From positions 39,841,362-39,905,361 of the forward strand of contig NC_060061.1 of the NCBI RefSeq assembly GCF_020283565.1: DNA of 64,000 bases. Reading direction: 5' to 3'. The translations under genes were made by a program, and so were the position numbers. Below the pieces are notes generated by a model, which saw nothing but the letters and a program-made list of their open reading frames with translations, was not told the DNA's origin and did not search any database. Origin of the DNA: Trifolium pratense (lineage: Eukaryota; Streptophyta; Magnoliopsida; Fabales; Fabaceae). This document shows positions 58,101 to 64,000 of the stretch, piece after piece; position 1 is the stretch's first letter; each line of letters opens with the position of its first letter.

Positions 58101-60254
58101 CAACTAAAAGAGTTCCTGGCATCACCGCCCATCTTGACACGCCCATTACCAGGTAACACCCTTTACCTATATCTCGCAGTTTCGGATAGAGCTTTGAGTT
58201 CAGCTCTAGTTCAAGAAATAGAGGGCGAAGAAAAACCTATATATTTTGTAAGTAGAACCTTAAGGGGAGCAGAAACAAGGTATCAAAGAATAGAGAGGTT
58301 ATCTCTCGCGGTAGTTGTCACAGCCAGAAAATTAAGGCAGTATTTTCAAAGCCACCAGGTAGTTGTTAGAACAGATTACCCTATCAAGAACGTCCTCCGA
58401 AAGCCAGACTTGGCAGGAAGGATGGTAGCGTGGTCCGTGGAATTATCAGAATTTGACATCACCTTCTCACCTAGAGGGGCCATTAAGTCACAAAGACTAG
58501 CTGATTTTGTATTAGAAATGTCTACTCCGCCAACAACAGAGAAAACGGCGTTTTGGACACTCTCAGTTGACGGGGCCTCCAATGTGCGAGGAAGTGGAGC
58601 CGGAATAGTACTGGAAGGACCGGATGGCGTTATGATAGAACAATCACTACGTTTCGCCTTCAAAGCTAGCAACAACCAAGCAGAATACGAAGCTTTAATA
58701 GCAGGAATGAAGTTAGCAAGCGATATGGAGGTGAAAGAGTTAAGGGCCATGAGTGATTCCCAACTGGTAACCAACCAAGTATCAGGGAAGTTTCAAACGA
58801 AGGAGCCGCAGTTAATCAAATACGTGGAGAAGGTGCAAAACCTAGCTAAGCATTTCGATTCGTTCGAATTAGTTTACGTTCCCCGCGAACAAAACATGAG
58901 AGCAGATCTATTGTCAAAGCTGGCGAGCACCAAAAAACCAGGAAGCCATAGAACCGTTATCCAAGAGACCATAAAAACTCCCAGCATCAACGGGGAAGAG
59001 GTAATGATGGTAATAGAAGAGGAAGACTGGAGATCACCCATTATCCGATACCTCCAAAAGGATGAACTCCCGAAAGAAAGGGAAAAGGCTTTAAAATTGA
59101 AGAAAGTGGCGGCATGGTATTCAATGGTAGGGGATAAGCTATACAAAAGGGGATTTGCGTCCCCCCTCCTTTTATGCGTCAGTACTGAAGAAGCCAAGCG
59201 CATCATGTCTGAAGTTCACGAGGGATCATGCGGTAGTCATATCGGTTCAAGAGCACTAGCAGGAAAGATATTAAGAGCAGGATTTTATTGGCCAGATATA
59301 CATGATGATACCGCCATGTATGTAAGAAACTGTGACAAATGCCAAAGACACGCCAACCTGCATCACGTTCCGGGGGAGCCACTAAAGTCAGTGTTATCCC
59401 CATGGCCCTTTTTCATGTGGGGTGTAGATATCGTGGGTCCGTTTCCGGTTGGCTATAAACAAGCGCGATGGATCATCGTCGCCGTGGACTACTTTACAAA
59501 ATGGATTGAAGCAGAACCGGTATCCAGCATCTCGGCGGAACAGGTAAAAATCTTTTATTGGAAGAAAATCATCTGCAGATTTGGACTACCCAAATATATC
59601 GTATCCGACAACGGTACACAGTTCGCCAGCGAAAAGGTAGTAGAGTTCTGTCGAAGCAAAGGGATTAAAAACACCTTTATATCGGTGGAGCATCCACAAG
59701 CTAATGGACAAGCAGAGTCAGCAAATAAGGTGATACTAAGAGCCTTAAAAAGGAGGCTAGATAGCAAAGGCGAAGCTTGGGTAGCCCACATCTCACCCAT
59801 CCTCTGGTCGTATCACACCACTCCCCAATCCTCGACAGGAGAAGCGCCATTTACAATGGTCTATGGTTCAAACGCGATGATCCCGGTGGAAATAAATCCT
59901 CCTAGTTGGCGCAGAGAAACCACGACGCAGGAAGAGAACGACAGAGCTTTGGAAGAGAACCTAGACATGATCGAGGAAAGAAGAGAAAGAGCGCATTTCA
60001 GAGAATTTGCCATAAAGCAAAGGGCCGCTAGGCGTTATAATACGAGAGTCAAACAAAGGAGTTTCCAAGAGGGCGATCTAGTGCTGAAAAGACCTATGGG
60101 AAAGGATAAAGGAGGAAAGTTCGCGGCAAACTGGGAAGGCCCCTTTCGGGTGCAAGAAGCTTTCGAAGGAGGAGCATATCGTCTAGAGACCATGGAAGGA
60201 AGAATCCTCCCCAGGACGTGGAACATAGCAAACTTAAAGTTCTACTACAGCTAA
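55116..60254 (+). CDS. Tat gypsy gag-pol polyprotein, intact
   Basis: Single ORF of 1712 codons from ATG at 55116, no stop or frameshift. Gag spans about 60-260 (PTFDGKTDPREHL, then LRWYMNLPRNSIESYADF), with a Cys/His knuckle CAYHRCRGHSTEKC (337-350). Aspartic protease LIDSGSSADIMY (Asp482) follows. Reverse transcriptase (about 704-950) has the active site VYIDDMVVK (Asp874-875). RNase H 1 lies at about 1011-1130. A second RNase H (SVDGASNVRGSGAG, Asp1152; NNQAEYEALIAG) is the extra domain of the Tat clade. Integrase has a HHCC finger (H..GSCGSHIG...CDKCQRHA, about 1368-1412) and Asp1438, Asp1498 and Glu1534 (D-35-E). It ends NLKFYYS without a chromodomain. All catalytic residues I can check are present, so the protein may be functional. 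Confidence 0.92.
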   Translation: MAGEHGNNDSSSVNTLQAAVVEIRRLQTQIAAIEAERTNEKEKAKLILEEEEGEGVMDVQPLAQHLWDAQVVETIKVPHLPTFDGKTDPREHLMAIGTQTAIINAPEHLKCKLLAGTFKDVALRWYMNLPRNSIESYADFHKKFIHQFAGSKHVKVTSTSLFSIRQNHGESLRNFLARFSEATIKVSNPNQEMFVAAFHNGLRAGHFNESLAQKPASSMQEVNKRAECYIKGEESNAEKRQRDVKEKEYVGRATRAPEHPRPKSGGHQGDPWQRHHGKPYRQPPRREFRNHPANEDLTPLNASKVYVLNEILATGLANLPPRRTSNIPMGLDDNAWCAYHRCRGHSTEKCFRLRDLIEELIKSGHLRKFIDDAAQGRVVVPKVPRQEPRDPPGPNREPPKGRISVNTIAGGFSGGGESSSARKRYVRRAISEIYLVSQPQPLDVPDLAFTAKDGLEVAPHDDDPLVIQVQILNCDVKRVLIDSGSSADIMYWEAFKAMQLAEEQLQPYSGTLVGFSGEQVDVMGYASLLTTFGEGSNAKTIKVRYLVVKTPFTSYNIIIGRPAFNTLGAAMSTLYLAIKYPLENGGVGTVRGDQLLAKKCYESSLKIRHRTSSASGKVGRRQAAIPGGINIIESADMDPREEFQDRRVSPIEDLEQVQIGDHPHQTTSLGTALPSEERGRIIKILKDNADLFAWKPSDMPGIDEGVITHKLSISPSTKPVSQRKRKVGEERRVAIAEEVEKLKEAGFIEEIKYPSWLANVVMVKKANGKWRMCVDFTDLNKACPKDPYPLPNIDRLIDGASGCKMLSFMDAYSGYNQIKMNPSDACHTAFMSNTCNYFYNVMPFGLKNAGATYQRLMDRVFAEQIGKNLEVYIDDMVVKTSEGSRHDDDLLDIMGSVRKYNMRLNPAKCSFGVQAGKFLGFMLTSRGIEANPEKCQAIIDMRSPTSVKEVQTLTGRIAALSRFLSCAGEKGFHFFASLRKNERFSWTPECEEAFKQLKEFLASPPILTRPLPGNTLYLYLAVSDRALSSALVQEIEGEEKPIYFVSRTLRGAETRYQRIERLSLAVVVTARKLRQYFQSHQVVVRTDYPIKNVLRKPDLAGRMVAWSVELSEFDITFSPRGAIKSQRLADFVLEMSTPPTTEKTAFWTLSVDGASNVRGSGAGIVLEGPDGVMIEQSLRFAFKASNNQAEYEALIAGMKLASDMEVKELRAMSDSQLVTNQVSGKFQTKEPQLIKYVEKVQNLAKHFDSFELVYVPREQNMRADLLSKLASTKKPGSHRTVIQETIKTPSINGEEVMMVIEEEDWRSPIIRYLQKDELPKEREKALKLKKVAAWYSMVGDKLYKRGFASPLLLCVSTEEAKRIMSEVHEGSCGSHIGSRALAGKILRAGFYWPDIHDDTAMYVRNCDKCQRHANLHHVPGEPLKSVLSPWPFFMWGVDIVGPFPVGYKQARWIIVAVDYFTKWIEAEPVSSISAEQVKIFYWKKIICRFGLPKYIVSDNGTQFASEKVVEFCRSKGIKNTFISVEHPQANGQAESANKVILRALKRRLDSKGEAWVAHISPILWSYHTTPQSSTGEAPFTMVYGSNAMIPVEINPPSWRRETTTQEENDRALEENLDMIEERRERAHFREFAIKQRAARRYNTRVKQRSFQEGDLVLKRPMGKDKGGKFAANWEGPFRVQEAFEGGAYRLETMEGRILPRTWNIANLKFYYS

Positions 60255-60569
60255 TCGCGGGGCAACACGTTTCTGGTGGAAGAATAAGTAAAACCATTCT
60301 CTTCTTTTAGCAATATTTTTTATGATGTATAAGAACCGTTTTCATAAATGAATAAAAAGACAATGAGACACTCTTTTCCCCTGTTTTAACTGGGGTTTTT
60401 ATCGAGGCTCATTGAATTTCAAAATTCTAGTAGTTTATATCTTCTTGCATATGTCAAAATATTTGCGTCAACCTGATTAAGTTACGGGCTCTGAATCAAT
60501 GAAAATGGTTATCTCAAACTTGAGCTCCGAATCTTTATCAAAGATCAACTCAGATGTGAGCGCTGAACC
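60255..60569. other. Untranslated region after gag-pol
   Basis: No coding frame; contains AATAAAAAG (about 60,350) and leads into the 69-bp repeat array. Confidence 0.5.
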
Positions 60570-61660
60570 ATAAAACAAGGTTGAAAGGCCTTGGCGTTAC
60601 CTGTAAGTCTTACGAGTCGGGTACGTCAGAAAAAGAAAAAATTAAAAAGGTTGCAAAGCCTTGGCGTTACCTGTAAGTCTTACGAGTTGGGTACGTCAGA
60701 AAAAGAAAAATTAAAAAGGTTGAAAGGCCTTGACGTTACCTGTAAGTCTTACGAGTTGGGTACGTCAGAAAAAGAAAAATTAAAAAGGTTGCAAAGCCTT
60801 GGCGTTACCTGTAAGTCTTACGAGTTGGGTACGTCAGAAAAAGAAAAATTAAAAAGGTTGCAAAGCCTTGGCGTTACCTGTAAGTCTTACGAGTTGGGTA
60901 CGTCAGAAAAAGAAAAATTAAAAAGGTTGCAAAGCCTTGGCGTTACCTGTAAGTCTTACGAGTTGGGTACGTCAGAAAAAGAAAAATTAAAAAGGTTGCA
61001 AAGCCTTGGCGTTACCTGTAAGTCTTACGAGTTGGGTACGTCAGAAAAAGAAAAATTAAAAAGGTTGCAAAGCCTTGGCGTTACCTGTAAGTCTTACGAG
61101 TTGGGTACGTCAGAAAAAGAAAAATTAAAAAGGTTGCAAAGCCTTGGCGTTACCTGTAAGTCTTACGAGTTGGGTGCGTCAGAAAAAGAAAATAAAACAA
61201 GGTTGAAAGGCCTTGGCGTTACCTGTAAGTCTTACGAGTTGGGTACGTCAGAAAAAGAAAATAAAACAAGGTTGAAAGGCCTTGGCGTTACCTGTAAGTC
61301 TTACGAGTTGGGTACGTCAGAAAAAGAAAAATTAAACAAGGTTGAAAGGCCTTGGCGTTACCTGTAAGTCTTACGAGTTGGGTACGTCAGAAAAAGAAAA
61401 TAAAACAAGGTTGAAAGGCCTTGGCGTTACCTGTAAGTCTTACGAGTTGGGTACGTCAGAAAAAGAAAATTTAAACAAGGTTGCAAGGCCTTGGCGTTAC
61501 CTGTAAGTCTTACGAGTTGGGTACGTCAGAAAAAGAAAATAAAAACAAGGTTGAAAGGCCTTGGCGTTACCTGTAAGTCTTACGAGTTGGGTACGTCAGA
61601 AAAAGAAAATTTAAACAAGGTTGCAAGGCCTTGGCGTTACCCGTAGGGAGCGTCAGAAAA
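60570..61660 (+). repeat. 69-bp minisatellite, about 15.5 units
   Basis: Units carry GGCGTTACCTGTAAGTCTTACGAG, given here by its start points: 60593, 60663, 60732, 60801, 60870, 60939, 61008, 61077, 61146, 61215, 61284, 61354, 61423, 61493, 61563 and a degenerate 61633. Two variants alternate by block: GCAAAGCC with AAATTAAAAAGG (units 4-9, almost identical) and GAAAGGCC with ATAAAACAAGG (later units, some 70 bp). As 69 is divisible by 3, the first 11 or so units stay open as a frame of 258 codons, which looks incidental. Confidence 0.95.
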
Positions 61661-62011
61661 AGGTACAGCAAAGAAAGGCGAAATTATCAACACCGCCATA
61701 AGAAGCTTACACACAACCAAAGCAAGGCAAGTCACTATAACGCCAAATGACAGGTATAAAGTATTTCTATCGATTCACAATTATTGTAACGGGTATAGGG
61801 ACAAAGTTTTCAAGGTGAGAATGACAGAAGGCGTTACCTCACAACGTAATGCAAAATTCATCCGCAAAATTATGAAGAAAGAAGATCATTGCAAATAAAG
61901 GGATTAATAGAAACCCAATAAAGGGTAAATTGTTCAAACCACGAAGGGACATACAAGTAGTTACAAAAGCCACATAAGGGCAGAATTAAATTCATTACAA
62001 ACAAGGTCATA
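61661..62011. other. Non-coding spacer between minisatellite and antisense gene
   Basis: No open frame of note; serves as 3' flank for the antisense gene (AATAAA-like signals on the minus strand near 61,890 and 61,990). Confidence 0.45.
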
Positions 62012-64000
62012 TCATTCACTGGGAGGTACATAGGGAACAAGCTTTCCATCAATAATCTGGTTCATCGCATCAGCTTCAGCTAGGCGCTTGGCGTCGAGGT
62101 CTGGGAAAAGAAGCTTGACTTGCTCAAGGGCATAGGCGAAGCCTTCCTCGTACTGGTTGACAGCATACAGTTGAAGCTCCTTCACGTCAGTTTCCAACCT
62201 CTCCTTCTCTTCGCCCAAGGTCCCCACGGAGAACACCGCTGCGTCTTTCTCTTTAGAAAGCTTAGAAATCATCTCATCTTGAGCAGCAGCATTCTCTTTC
62301 AGCTTGGTCTCGGAGGCGGCATAACTTTCCTTCACCTTCGCCAGCTTATCCTCATATTCCTTCTTCAACCTCTCAGCCTCGCCCTCCTGGCTATCCTTCA
62401 GCTTCCTGATATCCTCCTCCAGCTTGGTCTTGGTCTCGGAATATTTCTTCTCAATGTCAGCAAGATGGTCATCAACGACTTTCACCTTCCGTTTCGCCTC
62501 TTGGACCTCCTGCTCCTGCCGATTCGTCAACAAATAGTTGAGAAGAGTACCTTTTACCTCATACTCCAAGGCTTTTCTCCTCAAGTCTTCAGTAGGAGTG
62601 CTAGTAAATCGGGTCATATCGCCAACCATAGTCACCCCCCTCTCAATAAACTCGAGGGGATCGAAGGAAGCCCAAGAAAGAGAAGCAGCGGCTTCGGTAT
62701 CTTCAGATGAAGGCTGAGTAGAACTGGAAGCTTTGCCTTTGCCTTTGTCAGCATCTCCAGCTGGTTGGATAGTCTTCTCAGTTTTTTGTTTTTTAGGTGG
62801 CGGGACGACACCCTCTTTAGCAGCAGCCTTTCCTGGAATCTCAACAGGGATGCGCCCGTCATGCTTTCTCTTGCTCCGTCCCTCTTTAACTCCAGCCTCC
62901 TCCACTTGTAGCTGCTTCAGAGGATCGGCAACGCCAGCAGCAGGATTGTCTTTTTGTTGACGAGCTTTCGCCAAGAACGCCAGTCTTTCTTCATTCGAAA
63001 TGGTCCTCATTCTTTCTGAAAAATAAAGGAATCAGAAAAACACAGGTTAGTAATAAGGCGAGATCAACATTAAAATAAAAAGAAATATGCATACATGCCA
63101 AGTTCATCACTTACGTAAATACTCTGTCAAAGCTTCGCTATTACCCTCACATCTAAGGATATCAGCAGTGTCCATAAGAGCAAAAGAATCAAGAAAGTGG
63201 ACAATGTCCTGCTCAAAGTCACTCAAAGTCTCAAAGATGGTTCCCTTTATAAGCCTAGGGTTGTCAGTCCAGTAGAAAGGGAACAAGGGATCTCCTATCT
63301 CATCATACATTAGATCGGGAAGTTGGTCGCTACTGCGAACCCTAAAGAAGGAGTCCTTGAAGCCTTTGAAGTTGGAGGCATACAGACTCATGAGGCGATG
63401 ATTGGGTTGACTACTAAGAGAAACCATAGTCTGGGGTTTTAGGTTCTTGATATGGTAAAAACAGAAGAAAACACCAATCGAGGGTACCAGTTCAAAACCT
63501 AGGCACATCACCTCGAAGGCTTTTACGAAGGCCCAGCTGTTAGGATGAAGTTGAGTGGGGGCGACATTAAGAACCCTCAACATCTCCGCCTCGAAAGAAG
63601 TAAAAGGAAGCCAGAGGTTTAGAGGTTGGATCACGCCAGTGTAGAGGTAAAAGTAATCCGGCGGGGTGCCGTTCTTAAAAAAGACAAACTCATCTTCTCG
63701 GACAGGCTCAGTGATGATAGACTCCTCATGTCTGGACTCTGTAAGCCTGACGGCTTTCCTAAAGCTCATCACCATCTCCGCACTAGTGTATTTTGAAGGA
63801 ACCTCCATGGTGACGGGAGTATAGCCAGCAACCACCAAATCTCGGCAAGGGTTTTTCCGCTTTCCTGTGAAAGAGGAAGGGGAAATTATGACACAATCAC
63901 TATCACTACCGCTACTACTATCGCTATCACTGTCACTATCGCTACTGCTTCCAACATCAAAACCCCACAACTCCGAATAAAATCCCCGGCTATTAAGAAC
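62012..64000 (-). CDS. Antisense spliced gene of the Tat element (putative gypsy-type transposon domain), 5' partial
   Basis: Two exons on the minus strand, 64000-63115 and 63015-62012, joined by a 99-bp intron (GTAAGT donor after TTAC; TTTTTCAG acceptor); the join keeps the frame (…EYL then QRMRTISNEE). Exon 1 has an acidic Ser/Asp run (SSSDSDSDSDSSSG) and a globular domain with LHPNSWAFVKAFEVMCLGF and GVFFCFYHI, resembling the 'putative gypsy type transposon' domain (Pfam Transposase_28). Exon 2 has a basic nuclear-signal-like stretch (KRKHDG; PPKKQK) and a long coiled coil (about 170 residues, KVKVVDDHLADIEKKYSETK). Stop TGA at 62012-62014. The frame is open to the window edge; the TTG at 63970 is not a credible start. 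Antisense ORFs after pol are known in Tat elements; their function is unknown, and so is this one's. Confidence 0.7.

Larger units (their letters stand above)
54550..64000 (+). mobile_element. Tat-lineage Ty3/gypsy retrotransposon (partial, 3' LTR outside window)
   Basis: 5' LTR (54550-55031), primer site, gag-pol ORF (55116-60254), minisatellite (60570-61660) and a spliced antisense gene (62012-64000). Two RNase H domains in pol, a long 3' region with an antisense ORF and no chromodomain place it in the Tat clade (Retand/Ogre relatives). The bases before the LTR are AGGAG, which in the first duplication copy continue uninterrupted as AGGAGAGACC, so it inserted into the second copy. At least 9.4 kb, with the right end beyond the window. 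Confidence 0.85.

Noticed and set aside
57104..60297. Minus-strand frames opposite gag-pol
   Set aside because: Shadows of the gag-pol reading frame with no domain of their own.
60591..61367. 258-codon plus-strand frame as a repeat protein
   Set aside because: It exists because the 69-bp minisatellite unit is divisible by three. It breaks where units become 70 bp and has no domain, and it lies in an untranslated region of a retroelement.

Overview
The window is nuclear DNA of a flowering plant, most likely a papilionoid legume of the clover/medic/pea group. The reasons are spliced genes with GT-AG introns, AT-rich intergenic DNA, an Au-type SINE, a Sirevirus copia element and a Tat-lineage gypsy element. 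Species cannot be fixed from the sequence. Its core is an array of cytochrome P450 genes of the CYP79 family (amino acid N-hydroxylases that make aldoximes, the first step to cyanogenic glucosides and related nitriles), all on the minus strand and embedded in nested transposons.

Layout. 1-120: end of an unidentified coding exon. 635-2222: SAG101-like (EDS1/PAD4 family) pseudogene with two frameshifts. 2534-2875: NBS-LRR scrap. 3599-5704: truncated SINE and a terminal-inverted-repeat element. 6465-8210: CYP79 copy 1, two exons, 530 codons, the only complete P450 in the window. 8358-16625: downstream DNA of this unit, filled by a LINE with an inverted end, SINEs, a Helitron bounded by empty-site comparison (11351-14488), another LINE tail and an Au SINE. 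19259-29004: CYP79 copy 2, split in exon 1 by a 7918-bp Sirevirus (20323-28240) with almost identical LTRs and a 5-bp target duplication; the Sirevirus polyprotein has lost its reverse-transcriptase core in frame. 29005-41893: mosaic of a gypsy LTR with a nested solo copia LTR, a LINE carrying two hAT insertions, and MULE-type elements. 41894-43419: CYP79 copy 3, cut off in exon 1.

The main structural event is a very recent tandem duplication with an 18,481-bp period. Sequence from 24939 (inside the Sirevirus) to 43419 (inside CYP79 copy 3) starts again at 43420. The second copy runs to 54549, where a large Tat-lineage Ty3/gypsy element begins (5' LTR 54550-55031, intact 1712-codon gag-pol, 69-bp minisatellite, spliced antisense gene) and runs past the window end. 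The copies differ by about five substitutions and two simple-repeat length changes over 11 kb.

As a system, this is a CYP79 cluster in rapid copy-number change: one complete gene, one gene freshly split by a retrotransposon, one cut by the duplication and one orphan 5' half. The sequence predicts that the rest of the second unit, and a complete third CYP79 gene, lie beyond the window after the gypsy element.
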